DNA from: Anisus vortex | Taxonomy: Eukaryota; Mollusca; Gastropoda; Planorbidae | Length of the DNA: 64,000 nucleotides | Assembly (NCBI GenBank): GCA_949126835.1 | Contig: OX421497.1 | Span: 44,470,226 to 44,534,225, forward strand | Direction of reading: 5' to 3' | The notes under the pieces: model-generated | Seen by the model: the letters and a program-made list of their open reading frames with translations, nothing else | Told to the model about the DNA's origin: nothing | Databases searched by the model: none | Position numbers and translations under genes: made by a program | In this document: positions 23,861 through 35,900 of the stretch, piece after piece | Layout: the number at the start of each line of letters is the position of its first letter | Numbering within the stretch: the stretch's first letter is position 1

Positions 23861-26800
23861 TCATGTTTAAAGAATAACTAACTAAATCTACATATTACAA
23901 AAATGTGTATTGAACGTCACGAATTCTCAAACTGTTGTATTGGTTCATAAGGTAAAAGGTGATGATCTTCCCCAGAGCGTGAAGGGAAAAAAAACAACCA
24001 ATAGCAGTGTTCCTTGAAACATTCGGGAAAAGAACTGACCTACATTTATTTTCTTCCAGACGTTTTCCTCCCCCCCCCCCCATCCCCTGTCTTCCCGGTC
24101 CTGCTCCCAGTGGGGCCCTTTTCCTGTCCTTCTCCTGCAGACTCCCCATCCCTCCCCTCTCTGTGTGTTAGCCTGCACTAAAACTCACTAATTTTGTCGC
24201 TAGATTTCCCCGTGAGCTCGGCATCACGTCTGCCGTCAGAATGTCGTCTGCTAAACTTCACTGGGCTTGATTCCACTCCACGGCAAGGTGCTCTCTGCAA
24301 GGAGACAGTTTTTTTTAGAACTTATCGATTCTCTTCTTCTCTCTATCCATCTCTATCTATCACTTTTTATTTTTCTTTCTCTGTCACCTATTTCATTTTC
24401 CAGATCCTTCATTTTTTTTTTACTCTAGTAATCTTACTTGATCTGTTTTTCTGTCTCGCACACTGTCTAGATTCTAGATCACTTTATATCTGTCTCTCTT
24501 ATTTCTCTTCTCACCCATGTATTATCTCTCTCTCTCTTTCTCTCCCCGTCTCTCTCTCCAAGTCTCTATCTCGCTCTCTCTCACTCTCTTGATTCCTAAT
24601 CCAAATTTTGGAAGACGTTGGGAAAATATTATTTGATTGAGCCGGGTCATAGTTCAGATAAATTGGCCATTCCAGACGTTCCAAATGTTACTGCCTGTAG
24701 GTGTCTTAGTTCTATGTGCTCCACATTCTAAGTATATCCAAGTATTGTGGAACTGTGGACACTAAAGAGCCGTGTCCTATTTTTTTTATTTTCATAGAAA
24801 AACCATACAACGACGAATGCCTTTAACTTTACTTTGGATGACGTCACAGAGCGTCATTGCTTTATATATAGCCTATAGATAGAGTTTAAGGCAAATAATC
24901 CTAGAAAACGAAAAGTGAACGTTTACAATAAGAAAAGTAGAAGTGAGCCTATTTATTTATTATTCGTTATATTTTTTTATATATTTATGACCTGAAAACA
25001 AAATATTATCTAGATAAAAATGAGTTCAAATTACACATGTTTAATTATTTCATATCATTGCCCCCTTCTGTGCCGGCTTTCAAATCCCATCACTGAAGGA
25101 TTGGAATAAATACATCCAATAAAACTCCGTCGCCTATTTACAACTCTTGTTTGTATGTTATAAAATATTCATAAAAGTGGTTAACGCACACTTTTGATCC
25201 CAAAGCATTCGTAATCGAATCTACGTTAAATTGTGGTATATTTCCTCGGGTCTAACGTGGTCTCCTCAGTACAATGAAGAAGTACTAATGAATAACAAGA
25301 TTCTCGAGTGGCTCAATGGATGTTATATAATGAGATAGTTTAGATATAAAAATAATAGTTTAGGTTTTAGTATCAGATACAAAGGTATTCAGTCTTACAG
25401 TATAAAGTTGCTTTAGAAAAAACACTGGGAATTTCTAGAAAAAATTTGTGTTTTAGAATATAAAAACAAAATACAACACAAAAAAAAAAACAAGATATGT
25501 ATTTCTTGTGATTATCAAACACTGAGTTCAATACACCTTGCCTGAAAGTGTCACCAGAAATAGTGGAAAATATTCCAGCACACAGAACCTGAAGTAAAGA
25601 AGAAATGAGACGTGGGAACAATTTACATTCATTTCAAGATTTATATTTTTTTATATTTATATTTTTACATTTTCTTTTCCATGGCCATAAATTTGTGAAA
25701 CTTTAAAAACAACATTGGAGGCCGAGAAACGTCAACATTAAATAGCCACACAATGTTTGTGTCAAGAGGAAAGAAGAGAAAATTAAAAGAGGAAAAAAAA
25801 GGAAGAAAGAATTTAGAATAAAATAGTGAAAGAAGGGAAACACAGATAAACCAAGAAACTGTCTAGAGTCTAGATATAGATTTTTATAAAATGTTTACTG
25901 AATCTAGAGTGTGGAATGTTTTTTTTAAAAGAATATTTCGTTTCCCAGATAAACACATCCCTCTCTGTAAGGCATTTTCTTATTTATTTAAAATGCATCC
26001 AAAAAAAAGTTTGTATAACAACTACTGTTGACAGGAACTAACTCCACGAAGCAAGGCCCGATGGGAAGTAAAGCCCAAGGGAAAGGTCATTCATAGACTG
26101 AGGGCTATTTCCTACAGGCAGGACTCATCGGTTAATTGTCTCTCAGTGGTCATTAATGTCCCCAGCATCAGGTTGGATGGCAAAGATCCCAGATTACTCA
26201 TCCGCCTCCCATCCTAGAGTTTATTACTGGACGACTGGGTCACTCGCCACCATGATGACCGATTGATTCACTGAACATGATCAATGGTCCAGCCCTGGAG
26301 ACTAACCCCTCCCGCCACCTCCCCTCAACAATTTACTTCTCTCTATGCAGCTTCTTATTTAAGAGGTTGATGGTGTATTTATCTTATACATATCAGTGTC
26401 TATAATAACTTGGTGAATCTAACCCTTTAAAGCGAAATTGTGAAATATTATCTTCAACATTAAGTCTGTTTCTAAACAATAGAACATTGTCACATAGAGA
26501 CTCAAGTCTGATTCACACACAGTTCAGTTCACAGTTCAATCTGTCATAACGGAACGGTTTGAACTATTGTGTCTGTTAGAACAATGGCTTGTTCCGAGGC
26601 CAGGCTGATTGAACGAAAGCAAACCACGCGCCATGGCTGATTCAAGCTGATTGTATTTATACTAATTAAACTATTGATGATTGGTTAGCAGTGAGGCAGC
26701 ACAAGGCAATGCTAGAACAAAAGGCTTTAGTAATGAACTTTTTATGTTAAATACACCCCCTGTGGAGTTCGCTGTGGTATTGTCTTTAAAACATACAGTG

Positions 26801-28959
26801 TGATGGCTATAGCTTTTATGATGCAGTTCTTCATACAAAATCCATTGAAATTTCGCATTCTATTTAACCCGCAGTTCTACGTGTTTTTTTTCCGCATTCA
26901 ATGTAAACTTTTGTTCCAATGGTTTCCACGAGTGTAATCTGAAAGAATAAGCTGTACATTAGGGCAAAGCCAGAGAATACTTCAAAATTTAATGGCTACT
27001 CTGCCCTATGTTTTCCTCAAACACTCATAGAGAATGAAATATTGAGAACAGCTGTAAGTAAACATATACAGATAGACAGAAGGTAGAAACTTGTACAGAG
27101 GCTGTATGTATATACATGTTTGGAACACATGTTAGAAATATTGAGCATTCTAGAAATGTGCAGAAATATACAAGTACAGAACTTTACAACAGATTTTTAT
27201 AGAATTATAATAGAAATGATTAGAAATTAAAGGATATATAGAACACAGATAATTTCTCATATTGTTATGACAAAATCATTAGCTTTAGTCCAATGTCAGA
27301 TGTTTACATGTTTCACTACTCTACAATATAACTTAGACTTTACTGCTTTCATAATGTCCTACTGATTATATTAAATAATGTCTCTTTTTATTTTGCTAAC
27401 ACCATTATATGTGGTAACATTGATTTAGCTAAAACTATTATATGTAGTGTCGCTTATTGATTTAGCTAACAGTACTCTCCGATGTAGTCTGACTTAGTCA
27501 CTACTAAATAGTTAAGTAGTCAGTCCACTATTTCCAACGTTGGAGCAGCAAAGTGCCAGTTAGCTGGACAAGTCCATCCTCTAGGTCCTAGGTAACCAGG
27601 GCCGACCCGCGGTGCTCTAATGCAGCGAGGCCGCTCTATCAGGCGGCACCATAAGGGAGGCGGCACAAGCAGCGAAACCTAAGTACAATTTAAATATTTC
27701 AGGGGTGGCATTTCGAAGACAAGCATGACTCTGAAAAACAATACCATTCTGTCGGTTAAGTAAGTGCGGATAATCTTTCTGAGTAGCCTTAGTATTAACA
27801 TCCCACTAGCCAATGTTCAGTACAGTTATCATTGAAAATAGCTTCTTGAAAAATGACACAGTCGGGTGGAGCAATAATTTCCTAGTTTACATCTTTGTGA
27901 CCTAAAATTCTTACAGTTAAAAAAAACAATACTTTATAGGAATATGTTGACTGTGGTTTTAATATACTTGGACAAGTGTCAAAACTACACACAAAACAAA
28001 CAAAAAGAAAAAATAATTCAAATGAGGTTTATTTTATAAATACTACTTCCAGCAAACTCTACAATCTTAAAAGAAAATGTTTACTGTCCTAACAAGACTT
28101 TCGTTTTTTTCAAACACAAAGGTTCTCTAATGAAATCAGTTTCCAAAGAACAAACCTTGCTTAAAATATTAATGTATAACTTTATAAAAAAAACACGCTT
28201 CTTAGTTAGAACTCATTCAATACGAGCTTATGTATAAAACAGAGACACTTGTTCCCTCGGTGCACACACACACACAGACACACATACACACAGGGTTGAC
28301 ATTTTGGCAAATGACCAGATCAATACTGGGAAACAAAAACAGTTTCCGGTTCTATAATTGAGATGGAGGTGGTCATTCTAAATTGTTACTGACCGCTGGT
28401 TACTTCCCCTCAACCAGGCAGACTTTCTAGTTATCCCACCACCCCCCTCCCCAGCACGTGGAAATTGGATTTTTCTTTAGTTTTTTTTCTTCAAAGAAGT
28501 TTATGGAGCCATTCTTTATTCTGTGTCGTCTGCACACCCACACTGATTAAAACATAACACACTCAGCAAGTGCGAGGATTACAAACGGCCATTCTACTAC
28601 CACCACCATTCAGTGGGTCTGATTATTGAAAAATATGAACACTTAATAATTTCGTTACATCTTTTGTCATAAAACTAGACCAAAGACATACAACTGCGTT
28701 GATATATGTAACAGTTAGTTGAAATTATACGCAAAATACAAAGATTGGATAGCGCCTCCATATTAAATTTGTATGCGCCAATTGAGGCTAGAATTGATTA
28801 CACCATTCACTTATCTATATAAGCGAGTTATTAGAATATACCACCTAGAATAATTATTAGAACAAATATATACGATAAAATGGAGTCATGAGTATATTTA
28901 CAGGTCAGGGTTTAGGAAATCTAATTGTCTTATGTCTTATAAGTTTACAAACGTTCCTT
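23861..28959. other. Intron of dystrophin, no exon found
   Basis: Contains C-rich and CT-rich stretches (24065-24180, 24330-24590). A less AT-rich segment lies at 26030-26330, and at 26560-26690 ACAATGG, AACCAC and ATTAAA motifs cluster. The latter two could be regulatory, but the sequence alone does not show it. At 27598-27680 GGGCCGACCCGCGG starts a GC-rich, transposon-like patch. Confidence 0.45.
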
Positions 28960-29105
28960 CTAGAGAGAAGAAGATTATGTCCACTAGGCCCAAAACTCCT
29001 GTAGGGCGACAGGGATCCGTCACTGGCAGGGATAGAACTGGCGACCTGTCCGTTGGTTTTTGGTTCACAGTCCGGTGAACAAAGCGCTGGACCAGCGGGC
29101 TTCAA
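28960..29105 (-). mobile_element. tRNA-derived SINE, different family
   Basis: The reverse complement starts GCCCGCTGGTCCAGCGCTTT, has CCGGACTGTGAACC as an anticodon-arm-like part, GGTCGCCAGTTCTATCCCTG as box B, and a body CCTACAGGAGTTTTGGGCC. The tRNA head is better preserved than in the other family. Confidence 0.6.
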
Positions 29106-29759
29106 TTTTATTTTTATTTTATAGATAAGTGAAAGTCACGTGAAAACCTATTAGTTTTGTCTTCAAGAATTTTACTTCCCTGCCTAATCCATTCTTTTAA
29201 TAAGCTTATTCAATGGTGTATACAAAGGGTCTGTAAAATGTATGATAAGAGTAGTTTTTCTAAGATAGTTTATTCTTTTACTTATTGACAGAAATGTTTC
29301 AATTATTTAGATTCTATAACATGATCTGAGTTTGTTTGACACTGGAATATACAGTTCTGACAAGAAATGGTATTCAGTTGTATTAGCAAACTGTTCCACA
29401 CATGGAGTTGACAGATGAAGACATTAGGGAAGGTATTGTTATGTATGGGCTTAATTATTCATGAATTGTCTCCCTTTGCACTGAAGCCAGTAGACGTACT
29501 ATAGGTAGTAGTCAGAAAAGAATAAAAGAATATTTTTTTTGTTCTAAATGGTATACACACACATTGTGGCCCAACTTTGTTGCAATTCGCCTATTTTTAT
29601 GTAGGCAATTGGCCCTTCTTTGAGGCAGTTTGTATTTGCAGTGTATTATTGAAATCTATTATTACTACAGTAATTCAAGAGACTTGTGTAATATCTCGTT
29701 TGTTGCATCAATCATCCCATTAAAGAAACTTCCCAGTGTATTATAACTGTCCAACTTAC

Positions 29760-29949
29760 CCTAAAGTGTTCCAGGAACTCTGCTGCCTGATCCTGCTGAT
29801 GCTCCAGTGCCAGGGACTCTGTTTGCTTAGACAGTGCAATGAAGGATGACTCAGAGGTCTCCAGCCAGGACATGAACTTCTCCAGGGAAGGTTCCAGCTG
29901 CTGGTCGATGTCATTAGAACTCTGCAGAGCTTTCCAGTGAGAGGTCAAC
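29760..29949 (-). CDS. DMD: Dystrophin exon, start of repeat 22 (last rod exon in window)
   Basis: 190 bp with one carry-over base. Acceptor CCAACAG, donor AGG|GTAAGT in phase 0. Product LTSHWKALQSSNDIDQQLEP, then SLEKFMSWLETSESSFIALS and a tail ending AEFLEHFR. Human LDLEKFLAWLTEAETTANVL corresponds. No continuing spectrin exon was found down to coordinate 1, so the next intron exceeds 29 kb. Confidence 0.88.
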
Positions 29950-32900
29950 CTGTTGGTAAGTCAATGGTCAAACATTTCCATATTGTTTTTGATCTCAGTG
30001 TATTCTCAAAGAATGAAATTCTAACTTAGAAATGCAACAATAAAAATCTTTCAAAATACTCAGAAAGACATTCGAATAAATACAATTTTTTAATTCCATA
30101 ATTAAGGACAAAGTTAGACTCTATTAATGATCTATCTTTAACAGGTTAAGCATTAACATGGTTAAGCCCCTAGTTAAGTATACCAAGCAGCATCTTTGAT
30201 AAATAGTAAATATTTTGGAAAACTTACAAAATTCATATGTTTTCAGGGTCATTTCAAGAAATAAAAAAATTGATACATTGCAAAAAACAATTTTAAGAGA
30301 ATGAGAAAGAGAGAAGACAAACAGCTTACCTGTTGAGTAATGTAGACCACCTGTTAGACAGTCTCTCTAGCTGCTGTTTGATATGCTGAGTAGACTCACA
30401 CATATGTTCCTCTGTCAGCTGCTCGGCCTGTTTCTTCAGACTGTCTACCCTCTCCTTGTGCTCGTCAACATCTTCTTGCAGTTTCTAAACATTGACAACA
30501 ACAACAATAACAAAAAAAAACACATTTAGTTTTGAGTTTAAGCCAGAACAGTGTAGGGAGGTTATAGAAATACAGCATGTGTGGTAAAACAAATATTCTT
30601 CAGAACTTTCTCAGAGAGGTAGAAAATATACAACTTGCTTGAAAAACAAAAAACAAACACACAGAATTGTCCCAAGAATATCAATATGTACATATATGTA
30701 GAGGGAATACAGTTATAAAAATAATAAGCTTCAGCTATAACTACAAAACATCAAGTCAGATACACATCAGAAGATATAAACAAAATTTGAAGTTGGACAG
30801 TTACACAATGTTTAGTGTTTGCTAATTTGTATTTTGATGTAAAGAAATAACAGGTCTTTTTCTGATTGTAATTTATAATGTAACTTTTTTTTAGAGTTTT
30901 TGTCAAAAAAAAAAAAAGTTGGATTTAAAAATGACTATTGGACACTTACCAGATGTTTGCTCAAAGCCTCTTCTTCGCCTCTTTGGCGTTCTAAGACGTC
31001 CAACTGAGTTTCTGTTTCAGACAGCCAGTCCTCTAGTTGGGCATAAGACTGGTCAAATGTCCTGCACTCCACCAGCATGGTGTCCAGCTGGGACTTGCGT
31101 CTGTTCACCTGTTGTAAGGTCTGATCCCATTCCAACTTCAGTTTCTCAGCTGTATATGAAACACATAGAATAATTAGGAACCATTGGTACAATTAGAAGA
31201 TTGTTTTTATACTTGGAAGATTAGTTTGTGTGTTGGAAGATTTCTTTAATCTTTTGGGATAATATAGAGAAAGAATAAGAAACACAATTAAGATCATTAG
31301 GTTTTTCTTAAAAAGCCAAATTATATTGTTTTTGTTTTTCCATACCATATTATTGTTGTATATTGTATTGAATATTTCAAATAAAGCCTTTTGTTCTTCC
31401 ATGTTTTATTCCTTTTGTTACTTTGTATAACAAAAAATTCATGGATTAAGAAATGCTAATGCTATATATTTAAAAAAAAATGAAATAAGTGAATATGAAC
31501 ATTGAATCTTACTTCTGTCTTTCAATGCCTGCCTGTCATTAGAATTGTCTAAAGACTTTTGTAGCTTGGATGAAGTAGTCAATACATTCTCCAGTTGACT
31601 TTTCTTATTTTCCAATTCTTGAAGATGATTCTGAATAAAAGGAAAAGAGTGTTGATATCAAACCAATGCATTATTACAAAAACAAATGTTTTATCTTTGT
31701 AAAGTCACATGACATTCTACCAGCTGCAGCATCATTGTTTACTCCCACTGAAAGCTAACTGAATCCCAAATATAACATACAATTAAATGTTCAGCTTAGC
31801 TTTTATTGTTCAAACTTAAATATCAACAAAAAAAATTTTCTATTAAAAAAAACACAACACCTTTCAAACAATATCATACAAATGTAAAATCAAAGAGAGA
31901 ACAAAACAGAGAAATAAATAATCAAAATTTAAAAAGAATTAGAAATGTTTAAATTTTAGTTTTCAGAATTTTACTTTCAAAAGAGAAAATTTTGTTACAA
32001 GAAATAAAAAATATTCAAGTTTTGCAACATTGTTCCGCTAATCCAGAAATAATAAAACTGTGGATTTAAAGCTAAGCCTTTACTAAAGCAAAAAGTATGC
32101 ATTTATGTGTAAACCATTTACAGTATTGTGATTATGAAATAAACACATTAAAAAAGAATAAGGCGCCCTGCATGAAAGAATAATTTAATATGTAAATGTT
32201 CAATGCCAGTGTTTTTCAACAAGTTAGTCCTACAACCAACAGAAAAATTAAAATGTAGCATTAGCTAAAAATTAAACTTCTTATTTAAAAAATATGTTAA
32301 GATCTCATGAATTTTCATGAATATATTTATGAAATATTTGAAGTGAAACAATCATAATAGATTTGCCTAGCTTCACTGGCATGTGTCTTATCTTTGTGGA
32401 TGTAAGGACCGTATTTTGAGAAACACTGAAGATATTCACTGGCATGTGTCTTATCTTTGTGGATGTAAGGACCGTATTTTGAGAAACACTGAAGATATTT
32501 ATTCACATATACAATAGAGGCATAGAGTGGTTCTCATACTACAGGCAGTGATATTTCTGTAATATTACATTGAAACATATGACCATGCATGCAATTACTT
32601 AAGATGTTTTTTCCATCAGAAAACTTGCATAAAAAATTATTCTATTAATTTAATACCTGTACTATTGACCTAAAAGAAATATTTAAATTCCTTATTTTCA
32701 AACAGCAACACAATCTCTTGTATTACAGAATAATTATTCTCTTTTTCTGTTTTAGATCAGCAGTTATTTAATGTAGATTTTTATGGCAGCTTTTGAAAAT
32801 TTTAATTTTCAACTTTGCAGCTTATTCATAAAAATGTTAAGTCTTGCTTTATCTTGTTGAAATAAATTAACAAAGCCAATCAACAAAACTATTATGTTAA

Positions 32901-35900
32901 AAATTCCTAAATTGACAGCCAAGAACAGATGGACAATTGACACATTGATTGCTATTGCATTATTTATTATTTTTATTACTTGCATTTAAAAGGTGGAGTT
33001 TTTAAAAAAAATTGCTCTGTGAAGTTAAAATGTTTTTGTTTTTTTTAAATCACACTATAAGTGCAACAAATAACATTTCTAAACAACCAAAGGCTTAACA
33101 ATTGTTGCTGCAAAAATATTTCTTTCTTCTCATTCAACTATAACTCCTGAAAGGCTAGTTCATTAAGACAAAAATCCTGCTCACTGTGTAAACTCCATTC
33201 CATTGGTGTTAACTGCAGCAATAACCTATTAGCTACAAGCAAACAAATTACAAGGAAGAATACAACAATAGCCACCAAAGCTTTTAATGTCATACAATGA
33301 ATGGGAGAATGGACACAATGTATGTTTCCATAAAAAACAACAGTAACATGAATGGATCCCACAGTGCATGACATGTGTGTGTGTATATAAAAGCCTTTCC
33401 AGACTGAGTGCTTGATATTTAAATATCTCTACATGTATACAGCGGGCAGTGCTAGGAGTATATAATGGAAGCATGGCCACCATGTTGCATGCACACACCT
33501 CAAGCTGTTTCAGGCAGTCCGCCACCTGAGCCTGGGAGCTGCCAAGATCTTTCTCTGACAGGCACAGTAGGCAGCTGCAACTGAGCAAGTCATGATTTTG
33601 CTGATGGTTGGCAGGTGCCTTTAAGACACTGTCAACTGACAAATGCTGGAACAGAAGTAGGTTAGTACACTGCTAGTTAGCTTTGGGTTAGTACACTGCT
33701 AGTTAGCTTTAGGTTAGTACACTGCTAGTTAGCTTTAGGTTAGTACACTGCTAGTTAGCTTTAGGTTAGTACACTGCTAGTTAGCTTTAGGTTAGTACAC
33801 TGCTAGTTAGCTTTAGGTTAGTACACTGCTAGTTAGCTTTAGGTTAGTACACTGCTAGTTAGCTTTAGGTTAGTACACTGCTAGTTAGCTTTAGATTAGT
33901 ACACTGCTAGTTAGCTTTAGGTTAGTACACTGCTAGTTAGCTTTAGGTTAGTACACTGCTAGTTAGGATTATTTAATGTTACACTGGATACATTGATGTT
34001 TTACAAAAGGAGAAGTACCAAAACCTAGCTAAAGATGGAGTTCCAGATAACCCTTTCCATTGCTGTAACCTCAGTAACCTTTATTTATAAACATTCTTAT
34101 TGTATTAATAAGATTAGGAACATAATAACTCGATTTTTGTTGATTTGTGGCTTCCTTCTTGGAAAAAAAAACTTACTTTGACACGCATAAACATTTTCCA
34201 TAGAAAATGAATAAAATTTAAAAAAGAATAAAATAGAATAATATTGTATAAAAATAAGAAATTTTGTGTAAGTCTGATTACTAAACTGAAATGTGACTAA
34301 TGTCCAGTAGCATCTTAGAATTAATAATTATATGAGATAACTTTTGAGAGTTACAATGCCTCACTTATTAAGAGCTTCTAATTTATAAAAGAATAAATCT
34401 GACACTTATCATAGTTGACTTATAAATAACAGAATACAAGGTTTTACCAGTATTGACAAAGTACATTGTGTTGGTGAGTTCTCTAAAATTATGGTTAGTT
34501 AAATAAATGTTAGTGAATGGGAAAAAAAGATTGAAATGGCTACAAGTATATTATTGACTACAAATCTTCACATTAACAACTTAAAGCAGTTGCTATGTAA
34601 CAGTTGAATTACAATGTATTCATAAGAATTTAACATTCTCACTGAAATTTACTACTCTATTTGGAATTTATACGTTTTGTACAAGTTCGATTAAGAGATC
34701 TGTTACAATTTCTCAACATTTATTAATGGGACATTTACATTAAAAAAAATTATGGCATATGTTACAGATGCTCCACCCATATAGAAGGTTATCAATAAGT
34801 ACTGGCTTAATGTTTAGATTTTGCAGTCGCCTATTAAATTTACTTTACTGATGGGATCTGTTAGTAAAAGTTGAAGAAACAACTACAAGTAGCAAGAGAC
34901 TGTTATATGGTTAGCAGTAAACAATTCCAACAGTATAGAAAACTGGATTATTCACTTCTAAAAAAAACAATGTACAGAGTTGAGACCAAATTGAATACTG
35001 ACCTTTTGTTTCTGAATCATATGTTCAATGTCCTTGATATCTCCAACAACCACCTTCTGGGACCTGACCGCCTGGTCCAAATTGGTCAGCCAGCTGTAGA
35101 GTTCTGTTATGGACTTGTCCATGTCAAGCCATGAGGCAGTGGTCATTATGGGCTGTTTGTATTCACCTTGCACAGCTGACTGTTTGACTAAAAGAAATGG
35201 GACACAATAAATCATTACGTATCAGTTTCACTACTATATATATAATATAGTGTTCAATGATGCTAGATTATTAGACAGAATTATAGAGGCCAAATTTCTA
35301 AATAGCATAATTCAATAAAAGAAGTACTTTTGTGTATTTATATCTCACAAATGTTAACAGTTCTGAACCGAACATTATTGTTTCCTACACTTATCCATAG
35401 ATTAAATTATTGTGTCCTAGACTTGTGTGTAGATTAAGTCTTCAACTAATACTGTTATTTTAAAACCAGTCAAAAATAGAAAGGTATAAAAAAAATGTGC
35501 ACTACCACTCTTCTGTAAATAATTTAAAATACTACAACAGTAGAGCTAAGGGAAGTAATTCAGTCATTGGTGTTTTTGTTGTCATACTAAGTTACTGATC
35601 TTAGATTAGACAAATTTTCGTAGCTTTTTTTTTTTCAAAAAGACCAAAAAAAAAAATCTTAAACTCTAATAGGAGGTAAATGTAAAGTTTAGATAGACAT
35701 ACAGAAAAAAAACAACACTTGAAACAATGTAGTTTATTTATAGCAAATTTTGCTCAATGTTTAGGAAACAGGACAAAATAAAGGAAAGAAAAGTTAATGG
35801 AGGTTTTGTTGTTTTTCAGATTCTGTTAATCTCTTCAATTGACTTTAAAACAACGGAATCATTAACATCAGAGAACTACACTGGCATTAAAAAACATTTC

